DNA from: M3 sp964637445
GTDB taxonomy: Bacteria; Bacteroidota; Bacteroidia; Bacteroidales; Muribaculaceae
Direction: 5' to 3'
NCBI GenBank assembly: GCA_964637445.1
Contig: CAZWWS010000003.1
Span: forward strand, 1-64,000
DNA length: 64,000 bases
Part shown: piece after piece, positions 9,488-18,382 of the stretch
Numbering within the stretch: position 1 is the first letter of the stretch
Layout: every line of letters starts with the position of its first letter
Made by a program: the position numbers and the translations under genes
Notes under the pieces: generated by a model
What the model was told of the DNA's origin: nothing
The model's database searches: none
What the model saw: only the letters and a program-made list of their open reading frames with translations

Positions 9488-11317
9488 TTAGAGCTTAGAG
9501 TCGATGAGCTTGATTTTCTGTTCGAGCGCAGCGATGTCGTCTTTGATGCGTTGCATCTTGCGTTCCATCTCTTTGAGCATCGAGTTGCCCGACTTCGACT
9601 TGGCGTTGAAGAAGGAGAGGTTGTTGTCGTAGGTCTGTAGCTCTTGGCGCTTCATCTCGTAGGTGCGCACGAGGCGTTCGCGTTCGCGTGAGAGCTTCTG
9701 CGAGTCGGCTCCCATCTCTTCGATAGAGCTTTCGAATGAGGCCATGCGAGCATTGTTGCCACGCATGTCGAGGCGCTCGTAGAGGTCGTTGATGAGGGCG
9801 CGGTAAGCGTCGTAGACTTTGTCTTTGTCCTTGAAGGGGACGTGTCCGATTTGTCCCCATTGAGTCATGCAGTCGCGCACTGTCTTGACGGCTTCGTCGT
9901 GGGGTGTCTCCTCTGTGATGGCTTTGAGTCGTGCGATGACCTCTTGCTTGAGCTTGAGGTTGGCTTGCTCGGTCTGGCGAGTGCCCGACATGTTTTTCTT
10001 GCGCTGTTCGAAGAAGTAGTCGCAAGCGTCAAGGAAACGGCGCCAAACGGCGTCGGAGTGCTTCTTGGCTACAGCTCCGATGGTCTTCCACTCTTGCTGA
10101 AGAGCCACGAGGGCTTCGGCTGTCTTTTTCCAGTCGGTGCTGTCTTTGAGTGCTTCGGCGCGCTCGCAAAGGGCTATTTTCTTTTCGAGGTTGACTGCGA
10201 GGTCGTCTTTCATCTTCTTGAAGAAGTCGGCTTTGGCGTTGAAGAACTTGTCGCATGTCTCGCGGAAGCGGGCAAAGAGGGTGTTGTTGACCTTGCGCGA
10301 AGCGTAGCCGAGCTTTTTCCACTCTTCTTGCGCTTCGATGATGGTCTTGGTCATTTCGTCCCAAGCGGCGTAGGTCTTGAGCAAAGAGAAGTCGAGTGCT
10401 TCGACGCGCTCGCAGATTGCTGTTTTGGCAGCTTCGTTTTCGCGTTCGGCGCTCTTGCGCTCTTCGAAGTGAGTTTGGTATTTTTTGTTGACAAGGGCAG
10501 AAGCGTCCTTGAAGCGATTCCATATCTCGTCGCGGATATCCTTAGCCACGGGACCTATTTCGCGCCACTTGTCGTGAAGATCCTGGAGGCGACGGAATGC
10601 AGTGATCACGTCGGCTTCGTCGTTGAGCTTTTCGGCTTCGTCGATGAGGAGCATCTTGGCTTCGAGGTTCTTTCGGAAGTCGTAGTCGCGCAAGTCTTTA
10701 TTGATTTTGAGCTGGTCGTAATAGTGCTCTACTGCAGCTTGATAGCTCTTCCAGAGGTCGGTTTGCTCGGTGGGGGGTACTTCTCCCGGCTCTTTGAACG
10801 CTTGTTGGAGGTCTTTGACGCGCGGATATTGTCGGCCTACATTGTCGGTGTCGGCAGCTATTTTCTCGATTTCGTCGATGATGGCACGTTTGGCCTCAAG
10901 GTTTTTCAGGCGGATTGCTTCTACTTCGGCAAGTCGAGCCGCTTTTTTCTCCTTTATATTATTAAGGAGTTCTTTGAATTGGGCTTCGGCTTCGTCGGGG
11001 AGAGCGGCAAACGCCGACTCTTCGTTCCCGGCAGCGAGGAATGCTTCTTTCTGAAGCGCAATCTCATTGTTGCGAATGGCGTAGAATATCTGCTTCAGAC
11101 GTGTCACCTCGTCGCGCGAGATATCGTCGGCATCTTTGCCGGCAAGCTCGGCGGCTTGGGCTATGACTTCGTCTTTGGTGAGTTGCTTTTCGGGCTCAAT
11201 CACTTCGGTTACATCTTGCTGTGCATCGGCAACGGGGTTGTCGATGACATTTTCTTCATTCAAGGTTACGTCTTGAACTGCGTTTTCGGCAGCGTCAGAC
11301 ATTTTACGCGGTTCCAT
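9488..11317 (-). CDS. DUF349 repeat protein, cytoplasmic, predicted coiled-coil
   Basis: A 609-residue, highly charged and largely helical protein with several DUF349 repeats, recognisable by recurring W-K-E/W-R-E-I-G motifs (e.g. LHDKWREIGPVAKDIRDEIWNRFKDA, split here as LHDKWREIGPV and IWNRFKDA; EEWKKLGYAS; QEWKTIGAVAKKHSD; TQWGQIGHVPFKDKDKVYDAYR). The first 90 residues are acidic and low in complexity. The C-terminal 80 residues look like a coiled coil. There is no signal peptide or membrane segment. DUF349 proteins are widespread in Bacteroidetes and their function is not established. Translation could also begin at the second Met (ATG complement 11300-11302). It is a single-gene unit with its own promoter and terminator. 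Confidence 0.85.
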   Translation of the reverse strand: MEPRKMSDAAENAVQDVTLNEENVIDNPVADAQQDVTEVIEPEKQLTKDEVIAQAAELAGKDADDISRDEVTRLKQIFYAIRNNEIALQKEAFLAAGNEESAFAALPDEAEAQFKELLNNIKEKKAARLAEVEAIRLKNLEAKRAIIDEIEKIAADTDNVGRQYPRVKDLQQAFKEPGEVPPTEQTDLWKSYQAAVEHYYDQLKINKDLRDYDFRKNLEAKMLLIDEAEKLNDEADVITAFRRLQDLHDKWREIGPVAKDIRDEIWNRFKDASALVNKKYQTHFEERKSAERENEAAKTAICERVEALDFSLLKTYAAWDEMTKTIIEAQEEWKKLGYASRKVNNTLFARFRETCDKFFNAKADFFKKMKDDLAVNLEKKIALCERAEALKDSTDWKKTAEALVALQQEWKTIGAVAKKHSDAVWRRFLDACDYFFEQRKKNMSGTRQTEQANLKLKQEVIARLKAITEETPHDEAVKTVRDCMTQWGQIGHVPFKDKDKVYDAYRALINDLYERLDMRGNNARMASFESSIEEMGADSQKLSRERERLVRTYEMKRQELQTYDNNLSFFNAKSKSGNSMLKEMERKMQRIKDDIAALEQKIKLIDSKL

Positions 11318-11379
11318 TACACAAAAAATGTTTTAGTTAGTATAAGTTTGCGTTGCCACCAATCGGGCAATAGCGGTTT

Positions 11380-11387
11380 CAAATATA
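11380..11387 (-). promoter_or_regulatory. -7 element (TATATTTG) of the DUF349 gene
   Basis: Minus-strand TATATTTG matches TAnnTTTG and lies 62 bp upstream of the start at 11317. A TTTG at 11410-11413 sits 22 bp further upstream, close to the usual -33 spacing. Confidence 0.55.
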
Positions 11388-11477
11388 CGGATAATTTTGC
11401 GATAGCCGACAAAATAATTGCAAAAAAAACAATTTTTGTAAAGAAAAAGGGCGAAAATGCGAATATCGGGGTGATAT

Positions 11478-12191
11478 TTAGAGGAATGGAATGATGTCGG
11501 CAAGGGTGTTGACTACGATGGCAGAGGGGTGAGGTGCGCCTTGTCCGTCGCGATTGAAATGGATGGCATGCCAGCCGGCGTTGATGGCTCCGTCGATGTC
11601 GGTCGAGGGATTGTCGCCAATCATGAGTGTGCGCGAGGGGGAGGAGTTGGCGAGTTTTAGTGCGTGATTGAAAATGCGCGCGTCAGGCTTGTTTATTCCT
11701 ATGTCGTCGCTGAGAACTACGAGGTCGATGTAGCTTTCGATACCGGCAGTCTTGATTTTGCGATATTGCACTTCTTTGAAGCCGTTGCTGAGGATGCCGA
11801 TGTGGTAGCCTTGTGCTTTGATGTGGTCGAGCAACTCGATGGCTCCGGGTATCATGATGCGCCCTTGGGCGAGAAAGTCGAGATAGGTGACGTCAAGCGA
11901 TGCCGAGAGGGAGTCGGCGGTGTCGACGGGGCATCCTCCTTCGATGAGGGGGAGCGTGAAGCGACGATGACGAAGCTCGTCTTTGGTGATGGCTGCCACG
12001 TTGTAGAGCGCCCACAAAGCGGCATTGTGGCGCATATAGCACTCAACCCATTCCTCGGGCAAACTATGCCACCGATCTAAACGAGCGGCATCGTAGAGCC
12101 ACAATAGGGCTTGGTGGGAGTTGGCGTGGAAGTCTTGGAGAGTGTCATCGAGATCAATCCATATCCAATCGACGAGGGATCTGAATTTCAT
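11478..12191 (-). CDS. HAD-superfamily hydrolase, YjjG/YfnB-like nucleotidase
   Basis: A 237-residue cytoplasmic phosphatase of the haloacid dehalogenase superfamily. Motif I is IDLDDTL with D13 and D15 as nucleophile and acid. Motif II is ILSNG, motif III includes the Lys in DIGINKPD, and motif IV is MIGDNPSTDIDGA. A helical cap lies between motifs I and II (subtype I). The closest family is the YjjG-like pyrimidine-5'-nucleotidases, which also dephosphorylate non-canonical nucleotides; exact substrate is inferred. Its start overlaps the last 38 bp of ansA, suggesting translational coupling in a metG-ansA-HAD operon. Confidence 0.88.
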   Translation of the reverse strand: MKFRSLVDWIWIDLDDTLQDFHANSHQALLWLYDAARLDRWHSLPEEWVECYMRHNAALWALYNVAAITKDELRHRRFTLPLIEGGCPVDTADSLSASLDVTYLDFLAQGRIMIPGAIELLDHIKAQGYHIGILSNGFKEVQYRKIKTAGIESYIDLVVLSDDIGINKPDARIFNHALKLANSSPSRTLMIGDNPSTDIDGAINAGWHAIHFNRDGQGAPHPSAIVVNTLADIIPFL

Positions 12192-13251
12192 CGGAATATA
12201 GTGTTGAGTGACGGAGAGTGACTTCTCCGCAGATGTTGCAATTGAAATAGTGGCGAATGTCGTCGGCCGATAGTCCGAGACCGAATAGATACATCAGCTT
12301 GGTGATAGCGGCTTCGGAGGTGATGTCGTGTCCGGAGATTACGCCGGTGCTTGCCAGGCGATTGCCCGACAGGTAGCGTTTGGAGTTGACGCCGCCGTTG
12401 ACACATTGGGTGACGTTGACGATTACGATGCCATGGTCGATGGCTTCGCGGATGGCATTTGTAAACCATGAGTAGGTGGGTGCGTTTCCAGCGCCGAATG
12501 TCTTAAGGACAATACCCTTGATGCCCGGTGCCGAAAGCTGATGACGGAGTACCGATTCGGTAATGCCCGGGTTTAGGTCGAGAAACATCACGTTGGTGTC
12601 CATCTCGTATTGCACTTTAAGAGGTCGGCGGGCTTGTACGCGCCAGAGAGCTTCGGGATTGAAGTGAATCGACAAGCCGATTTTGGCAAGAGAGGGGTAG
12701 TTGTTGGACTTGAAAGCGTTGAAATTGTCGGCACTCATCTTTGTGGAGCGATTTCCGCGCCAAAGATAGTTTTCAAACAAAATCGCCACTTCTTGCACCA
12801 TAGGAGCGCCGTTGAAGTCGGTGGCAGCGGCAATCTGCAGAGCTGTGATGAGGTTTTCTTCGCCGTCGGTACGCACTTCGCCGATAGGAAGCTGCGAGCC
12901 GGTGATGATGACCGGTTTATGCAGATTTTCGAGCATGAACGATAGTGCCGAGGCGGTATAGGCCATCGTGTCGGTGCCATGTAGAACGACAAACCCATCG
13001 AAGCGGTCGAAATTGGCTTCGATGTGACGTGCAATTTCTTTCCATCGCTCCGGATCCATGTCGGATGAGTCGATAGGAGGGTGAAATTGGATATGCTCGA
13101 TTTTGTAGTCAAGCATTTTTATTTTGGGTACATTCTCAATCAAGTAGGTGAAGTTGAATGGCTGCAAGGAATGATTTTCGGGATTTTCAATCATTCCTAT
13201 AGTGCCACCGGTATAGATGATGAGAATGTGGGGTTGTCGCGAGTCGTGCAT
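12154..13251 (-). CDS. ansA: Type I (cytoplasmic) L-asparaginase
   Basis: A 365-residue asparaginase that hydrolyses L-asparagine to aspartate and ammonia. The first catalytic threonine motif YTGGTIGM is at 13-20 and the second, LHGTDTMAYTASAL, follows near residues 90-105. There is no signal peptide, consistent with the cytoplasmic type I enzyme. It begins 9 bp after the metG stop and overlaps the next HAD gene, so all three are probably co-transcribed. Length fits the family. Confidence 0.94.
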   Translation of the reverse strand: MHDSRQPHILIIYTGGTIGMIENPENHSLQPFNFTYLIENVPKIKMLDYKIEHIQFHPPIDSSDMDPERWKEIARHIEANFDRFDGFVVLHGTDTMAYTASALSFMLENLHKPVIITGSQLPIGEVRTDGEENLITALQIAAATDFNGAPMVQEVAILFENYLWRGNRSTKMSADNFNAFKSNNYPSLAKIGLSIHFNPEALWRVQARRPLKVQYEMDTNVMFLDLNPGITESVLRHQLSAPGIKGIVLKTFGAGNAPTYSWFTNAIREAIDHGIVIVNVTQCVNGGVNSKRYLSGNRLASTGVISGHDITSEAAITKLMYLFGLGLSADDIRHYFNCNICGEVTLRHSTLYSDEIQIPRRLDMD

Positions 13252-13260
13252 GGTGTGATA

Positions 13261-15303
13261 TTATTTAACTTGAGCACCGGGAGCGACAGGAGCCGATGGA
13301 GAGATGACTACGAGAGAGCCGTCGGCGTTCTCGGCTGAAAGAATCATGCCTTGTGACACCACGCCTTTGAGCTTGCGCGGTGGAAGGTTGGCGATAAACA
13401 CCACTTGCTTGCCGATGAGCTGTTCGGGCTCGTAGTATTTGGCAATGCCGGATACGATAGTACGCTTTTCGAGGCCATCGTCGATGAGAAATTGCAAGAG
13501 CTTGTCTGCTTTGGGGACGCGCTTACATTCGAGCACTGTGCCTACGCGAAGATCAGCACGGCAGAATGTGTCGAAATCAACGTCGTCGGCTTGCGGAGCT
13601 GCTTTCCAAGCGTTGACTTTGTTGGCTTCTTTGGTTTGCTGCAGACGATCGATTTGCGCTTGAATGGCCGAATCCTCAATCTTCTCAAAGAGAAGTTCTG
13701 CTTGACCGATTGCAGTGTCGGCAGCGAGTATTGAGTTGCAGCCTACGAGATCCCAAGACAGGTCGGAAAGAGAGAGCATTTTGCAAAGTTTCTTCGACAT
13801 GAATGGGAGGAAAGGCTCGCAAGCCACAGCGATGTTGGCACAAAGTTGTAGCGCTACATTGAGGGTGGTAGCCACGCGCTCCATGTCGGTCTTGGCGAGC
13901 TTCCACGGCTCAGTCTCTTGGAGATATTTGTTGCCGAGACGAGCAATCGCCATAGCGTCCTGAAGGGCTGCACGGAAGTGGAATGTATTGAGATTTTCGC
14001 TGAGCGATTGCTTGATTTGAGCCAGCTCGGCGAAAGTGTTGCTGTCGATTTGTTGCAAAGCTCCGGCAGCAGGGACTTTTCCATCGAAATATTTGTGAGT
14101 GAGGACAATGGCGCGATTGACAAAGTTGCCAAGGATGGCTACCAACTCGTTGTTGTTGCGAGCTTGGAAATCACGCCAAGTGAAATCGTTGTCTTTGGTT
14201 TCAGGTGCATTGGCAGTGAGGACGTAACGGAGTACGTCTTGCTTGCCGGGGAAGTCGACGAGGTATTCGTGAAGCCATACTGCCCAGTTGCGAGATGTAG
14301 AAATTTTGTCTCCTTCGAGATTAAGGAACTCGTTGGCGGGTACGTTGTCGGGGAGTTGGTAATTGTCGCCATAAGCAGCCAACATCGCCGGGAATACGAT
14401 GCAGTGGAACACGATATTGTCCTTGCCGATGAAGTTGATGATGCGTGTTTCAGGGTCTTTCCAGTAGCGTTCCCACGAATCGGGAAGTAGCTCTTTAGTG
14501 TTGGAAATGTAGCCGATGGGGGCATCAAACCATACATAGAGCACTTTCCCTTCGGCACCTTCAACCGGTACGGGTACACCCCAATCGAGGTCGCGACTTA
14601 CGGCACGAGGTTGCAGACCGAGGTCGAGCCACGACTTGCATTGACCATATACGTTGGTCTTCCACTCCTTGTGTCCGTCGAGAATCCACTTGCGAAGCAT
14701 TGACTCCCATTTATCGAGAGGCAGATACCAGTGTTTGGTTTCGCGCAACACAGGCTTGTTGCCGGTGATAGCAGAGCGAGGCTCGATAAGGTCGGTGGCA
14801 TTGAGTGAGGTGCCACACGCTTCGCATTGGTCGCCGTAGGCGCGTTCGTTTTTGCAATGAGGGCATGTGCCTATGACATAGCGGTCGGCGAGAAATTGGT
14901 TGGCTTGCTCATCGTAGAGCTGCATAGAGGTTTTCTCGACAAATTCGCCTTTGTCGTAGAGACGGCGGAAAAATTCGCTTGCAGTGTCGTGGTGAATATC
15001 AGACGAGGTGCGCGAATAGATGTCGAACGAAATGCCGAGTTCTTCAAACGAATCTTTGATAATCTTGTGGTAGCGGTCGACAATGTCCTGCGGAGTAACC
15101 CCTTCGGCTTTAGCTTTGATAGTGATGGGCACACCATGCTCGTCGCTACCGCCAATCATCACGACGTCTTGACCATTGAGGCGGAGATAGCGAGCGTAAA
15201 TGTCGGCAGGGACATACACGCCGGCAAGATGCCCTATATGAACGGGTCCGTTGGCATAGGGGAGAGCAGTAGTGATGAGAGTGCGTTTGAAGTTCTTTTC
15301 CAT
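13261..15303 (-). CDS. metG: Methionyl-tRNA synthetase
   Basis: A 680-residue class I aminoacyl-tRNA synthetase that charges tRNA-Met. The ATG at 15303 gives MEKNFKRTL, the normal N-terminus; the frame extends 15 codons further without support. The signature HIGH is visible in PVHIGHLAGVY, four zinc-knuckle cysteines lie in CPHCKNERAYGDQCEAC, and the KMSKS loop is present as KISTSRNWAV. A C-terminal OB-fold tRNA-binding domain (DLRVGTVLECKRVPKADKLL) completes the full-length, dimeric type. It is the first gene of the metG-ansA-HAD run. Confidence 0.97.
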   Translation of the reverse strand: MEKNFKRTLITTALPYANGPVHIGHLAGVYVPADIYARYLRLNGQDVVMIGGSDEHGVPITIKAKAEGVTPQDIVDRYHKIIKDSFEELGISFDIYSRTSSDIHHDTASEFFRRLYDKGEFVEKTSMQLYDEQANQFLADRYVIGTCPHCKNERAYGDQCEACGTSLNATDLIEPRSAITGNKPVLRETKHWYLPLDKWESMLRKWILDGHKEWKTNVYGQCKSWLDLGLQPRAVSRDLDWGVPVPVEGAEGKVLYVWFDAPIGYISNTKELLPDSWERYWKDPETRIINFIGKDNIVFHCIVFPAMLAAYGDNYQLPDNVPANEFLNLEGDKISTSRNWAVWLHEYLVDFPGKQDVLRYVLTANAPETKDNDFTWRDFQARNNNELVAILGNFVNRAIVLTHKYFDGKVPAAGALQQIDSNTFAELAQIKQSLSENLNTFHFRAALQDAMAIARLGNKYLQETEPWKLAKTDMERVATTLNVALQLCANIAVACEPFLPFMSKKLCKMLSLSDLSWDLVGCNSILAADTAIGQAELLFEKIEDSAIQAQIDRLQQTKEANKVNAWKAAPQADDVDFDTFCRADLRVGTVLECKRVPKADKLLQFLIDDGLEKRTIVSGIAKYYEPEQLIGKQVVFIANLPPRKLKGVVSQGMILSAENADGSLVVISPSAPVAPGAQVK

Positions 15304-15345
15304 TATTGTATAATTGAGTATATATGCATTATTTGTTTTATACTG

Positions 15346-15353
15346 CAAAATTA
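15346..15353 (-). promoter_or_regulatory. -7 element (TAATTTTG) of metG
   Basis: Minus-strand TAATTTTG lies 42 bp upstream of the metG ATG in the 180-bp gap that separates metG from the restriction-modification genes. No good -33 box is seen. Confidence 0.5.
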
Positions 15354-15483
15354 ATACTCTGCTCTGAAATATGGAAATTATTAAAGGGGTAACTTCAATA
15401 ATTTGTACAGATGAGAGTTATATGCAAGTATCAATAAAAAGTTGTCTTAGTGTTTAGTATACATTGAGTTCTGTCAAGCAAAT

Positions 15484-16650
15484 CTAAAGAGCTAATAATT
15501 TACACAAATATTCAGTAGCCTTAGAACTATTAATTTTATTGACAAACGTATTCTTTTTTACGATTTCGTTAAGAGTTTTTGATTGGAGTTGAACTGTTCC
15601 TCTTGAATTACGACCAGACCAATGGTTTTGAATGATAGAGGCATCAATGAGTGTATTATGAAATACGGAGCATAAGACTGTATTAATAATGTTGTTATCG
15701 TCAATCGCAATAAAGAAAAACATGAAAATTGAATCGGGCTCTGACATCACCTGTAAGAATTTATCAATGTTGTAGGCTTTAGGAGATGAGTTTAAGTATA
15801 TTACTTTAGTTTTGATGTCGGTGTATGTATTATTATCAGAATCGAATCGACGAATATAATCGCCAAGGTTGTTTTCAGAGTCATAAGATGGGAGCTCTTT
15901 TTCGATTGATGCAATTTCGCGTAATAATTTAGTGCGCTGTTGGTCATCGGCTGTAATAATAGCTTCAATAAGTCTCCCTCTAATATTGACATTGTCAATG
16001 TGTGATGCTACTAAAATAGCGTCCTTGACATTGTTGCAACGTTGGTCTAAATCTTCTTTTAAGATGTTGAATTGTTGAGACGATACAAATCGTTGAGCAC
16101 GAGTAATAGAGTTATAAATCGTTTTGACTTCGGAGTCCGTTGGCTGAAATTTTTGTCCTACTCCAACTATATTGTTGGTACATTCGACTAATCGTTGAAG
16201 ATTGTCGTTCCATTCAAGACCTTGATGAATTGAAAATAATTCCTCGAAATTATCGGGCGAATTTGTCATGCCATATATTTCTTTGAAAATATCGGAGCCA
16301 TTAAAACTTCCTTTTATGTTGGTCATAGAGAGTTCTTTTGAGCTATGGCTGATTTTCTTTAAGAATGTTGAATTAGCTAAATAGATTAAGTTGTGGGTGC
16401 TTTTGCTACATAAAACAACAAAAAAAGGGATATGATCATATTTCTCCAAATGAGAAAGCGATAATATGGTGTTGCTAAAAGATTTGTCTTTAGATGAACT
16501 GAATCTTACTGCAAAATAATCATTATGAAACACAGATCTGTCTTTGATTAAGTTAAAAGTGTTAACGCAATCTACGACTAATGCAAATTTATTGTGCTGA
16601 GGCGCTTTGGAAAGAATGAAGTCAACAAACTCTTTAATAGAATGATGCAT
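15484..16650 (-). CDS. Unrecognised protein, probable type II restriction endonuclease
   Basis: A 388-residue soluble protein whose family I do not recognise. It starts 2 bp after the stop of a DNA methyltransferase, the usual arrangement of a restriction-modification pair. It has no signal peptide or membrane segment. Its sequence is rich in Asn, Ser, Ile and Lys, and the DNA is clearly more AT-rich than the neighbouring metG and cytidylate-kinase genes, which suggests horizontal transfer. No unambiguous PD-(D/E)xK, HNH or GIY-YIG motif can be assigned by eye; a hydrophobic strand with acidic residues (SIFMFFFIAID, about 310-320) followed by IIQNHWSGRNSRG near the C-terminus may be part of a nuclease or DNA-recognition core. 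The endonuclease role is inferred from context alone. Confidence 0.55.
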   Translation of the reverse strand: MHHSIKEFVDFILSKAPQHNKFALVVDCVNTFNLIKDRSVFHNDYFAVRFSSSKDKSFSNTILSLSHLEKYDHIPFFVVLCSKSTHNLIYLANSTFLKKISHSSKELSMTNIKGSFNGSDIFKEIYGMTNSPDNFEELFSIHQGLEWNDNLQRLVECTNNIVGVGQKFQPTDSEVKTIYNSITRAQRFVSSQQFNILKEDLDQRCNNVKDAILVASHIDNVNIRGRLIEAIITADDQQRTKLLREIASIEKELPSYDSENNLGDYIRRFDSDNNTYTDIKTKVIYLNSSPKAYNIDKFLQVMSEPDSIFMFFFIAIDDNNIINTVLCSVFHNTLIDASIIQNHWSGRNSRGTVQLQSKTLNEIVKKNTFVNKINSSKATEYLCKLLAL

Positions 16651-16652
16651 GT

Positions 16653-17654
16653 TTATATGATGGTATTAAATAAATCGTATTCGTTTTTATTAAGTTCATT
16701 AATCCCTTTTGATTTATTTTGCATATTTAAAGTATTTCGTTCCCAAAAAACTCCATCCGCATATCCTTGTATGGTTGCATCGTTTTCGGCATTTATTATG
16801 CGTTTAGCGGCCCATAAACAATATTGCTCTTGGAGGTCAATGCCGATATATTTGCGATTGAGCTTTTTTGCAACAACGCATGATGTACCACTACCCATAA
16901 AAGGATCTAAAATTATATCGCCAGGTTTTGATGATGCCAAAATAATTTTAGCGATTAATTTTTCTGGCTTTTGTGTAGGATGATCCGTGTTTTCCGGCAT
17001 GGACCAAAAAGGAATACTGATGTCATCCCAAAAATTAGAAGGATACGTAATGCGAAAATTGCCATTCTCAGATTCTTCCCAATCTTTAGGTTTTCCATTT
17101 TCTTTATAAGGAGCAATGACTTTTCGTTTCATTTTGACGGCATCGACATTAAAAAAATAGTCAGTTGGATTTTTGACTGCAAACCAGATGTCTTCCATTG
17201 CATTTTTCCAATTTGATTTGGCTCCGCGCCCTTTTTCTCGCTGCCATGTAATTCTGTTTACGATTGTCAGGTGCTCTTCGATGACTCGTTGCATAGATGA
17301 CGAGCATTTCCAGTCTCCACACATATACAGAGAACCATTAGGCTTTAATTTGTCACAAACAGATATAAACCAACTTCTTAAGTATGATTCATACTCATTT
17401 GAATTGGTCGCATGAAATTTGTTTCCGTGAAAGTCTTTAGTGAGATTATATGGAGGATCTATTATAATCAAATCGGCTATTTCATTAGGGATATGATTAA
17501 TGACATCCATTAAATCAGCATGAATTAATTTGTTTGAAAAATCAGAACTTTGCTGGATGGATTCAGGGGTGGATAGTAGTGCCTTAAGATAATCTATTTC
17601 TTCTTCTGAGATGGAAATTGTTCTATTTCGTGGTGCCCGAGTCTTTTCTGTCAT
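16653..17654 (-). CDS. Beta-class DNA methyltransferase (N6-adenine or N4-cytosine)
   Basis: A 333-residue SAM-dependent DNA amino-methyltransferase. The catalytic motif IV DPPYNL is at 66-71 and the SAM-binding motif I, DPFMGSGTSCVV, follows at 250-261. That order, with the variable target-recognition region between them, is the beta class. The Lys/Pro block HPTQKPEKLI (225-234) is the usual motif X. DPPY is compatible with N6-adenine or N4-cytosine modification; the target site cannot be read from sequence. It has its own promoter and is followed immediately by the presumed endonuclease, so the host is probably protected first. The AT-rich composition of both genes suggests an acquired cassette inserted between metG and the T9SS operon. 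Confidence 0.92.
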   Translation of the reverse strand: MTEKTRAPRNRTISISEEEIDYLKALLSTPESIQQSSDFSNKLIHADLMDVINHIPNEIADLIIIDPPYNLTKDFHGNKFHATNSNEYESYLRSWFISVCDKLKPNGSLYMCGDWKCSSSMQRVIEEHLTIVNRITWQREKGRGAKSNWKNAMEDIWFAVKNPTDYFFNVDAVKMKRKVIAPYKENGKPKDWEESENGNFRITYPSNFWDDISIPFWSMPENTDHPTQKPEKLIAKIILASSKPGDIILDPFMGSGTSCVVAKKLNRKYIGIDLQEQYCLWAAKRIINAENDATIQGYADGVFWERNTLNMQNKSKGINELNKNEYDLFNTII

Positions 17655-17682
17655 CTGAATAATATTTGCTATGATGTTTTTG

Positions 17683-17690
17683 CAAATATA
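17683..17690 (-). promoter_or_regulatory. -7 element (TATATTTG) of the restriction-modification pair
   Basis: Minus-strand TATATTTG lies 28 bp upstream of the methyltransferase ATG in the 68-bp gap after the cytidylate-kinase gene, giving the two-gene island its own promoter. Confidence 0.55.
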
Positions 17691-17722
17691 AGAAATTTAG
17701 ATGAAAAATCGAAATTCTGGGA

Positions 17723-18355
17723 CTATATGTTGAAACGGGCGTGGAGATAGGCGATGACGAGGTTGGCAATTTCGTCCATCGGAAGAAGTGACGAATTGAA
17801 TGTGAGGTCATAGGATGCTGCGTCACCCCAAGTCTTGTCGGTGTAGAAGTTGTAGTAGTTGGCGCGTAGTTTGTTGGTCTTTTCGGCCAAGGCGCGAGCT
17901 TGCTCGGCAGTGGGTTTGTCGCCACGTCGCATGATGCGCGCGATGCGGTCGTCCATCGATGCGTGGATGAAGATATTCAGGCATCGAGGATGGTCGCGCA
18001 ACACATAGTCGGCACTACGCCCTACGATGACGCAAGAACCTTGTTCGGCAATGGCGCGAATCACGTCACACTGTGTGCGATAGATGCTATCGTCGGAGAT
18101 TGCCGATGAGCCGGCATAGTAGTGGAAATTGTTGTAGCCGTAGCTGAACGTGAACAATCCGCTTATGAACGATGGCGCTTTTTCGTCGGAACGCTCAAAA
18201 AACTCCGGATTGACACCTGAGCGTTTGGCGGCTTCGCCAAGCAATCGGCTGTCGTAGAAATCGATACCGAGCTTTTCGGCAAGGAGCTTGCCAAGCTCAC
18301 GTCCACCGCTACCAAATTGGCGTCCGATGGTGATGACGAAGTTTTTGTCGCTCAT
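17723..18355 (-). CDS. Cytidylate kinase-like family protein
   Basis: A 210-residue P-loop kinase-like protein. The phosphate-binding loop is GRQFGSGGRELG (11-22), and a second conserved region VIVGRSADYVLRDHP is typical of the cytidylate-kinase-like (cmk2) family, which is distinct from canonical Cmk. Substrate is not established. It follows gldN by 27 bp in the same direction and is probably the last gene of the T9SS run. The adjacency to gldN is a possible genomic association, but no mechanistic link can be read from the sequence. Confidence 0.85.
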   Translation of the reverse strand: MSDKNFVITIGRQFGSGGRELGKLLAEKLGIDFYDSRLLGEAAKRSGVNPEFFERSDEKAPSFISGLFTFSYGYNNFHYYAGSSAISDDSIYRTQCDVIRAIAEQGSCVIVGRSADYVLRDHPRCLNIFIHASMDDRIARIMRRGDKPTAEQARALAEKTNKLRANYYNFYTDKTWGDAASYDLTFNSSLLPMDEIANLVIAYLHARFNI

Positions 18356-18382
18356 AGGAGAGTGGTGTTAGATGGTGTGAAA

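Noticed and set aside
9842..11494. 550-codon plus-strand open frame opposite the DUF349 gene
   Set aside because: It is antisense to a clear DUF349 repeat gene, has a Phe/Leu/Val-rich shadow composition and no recognisable motif.
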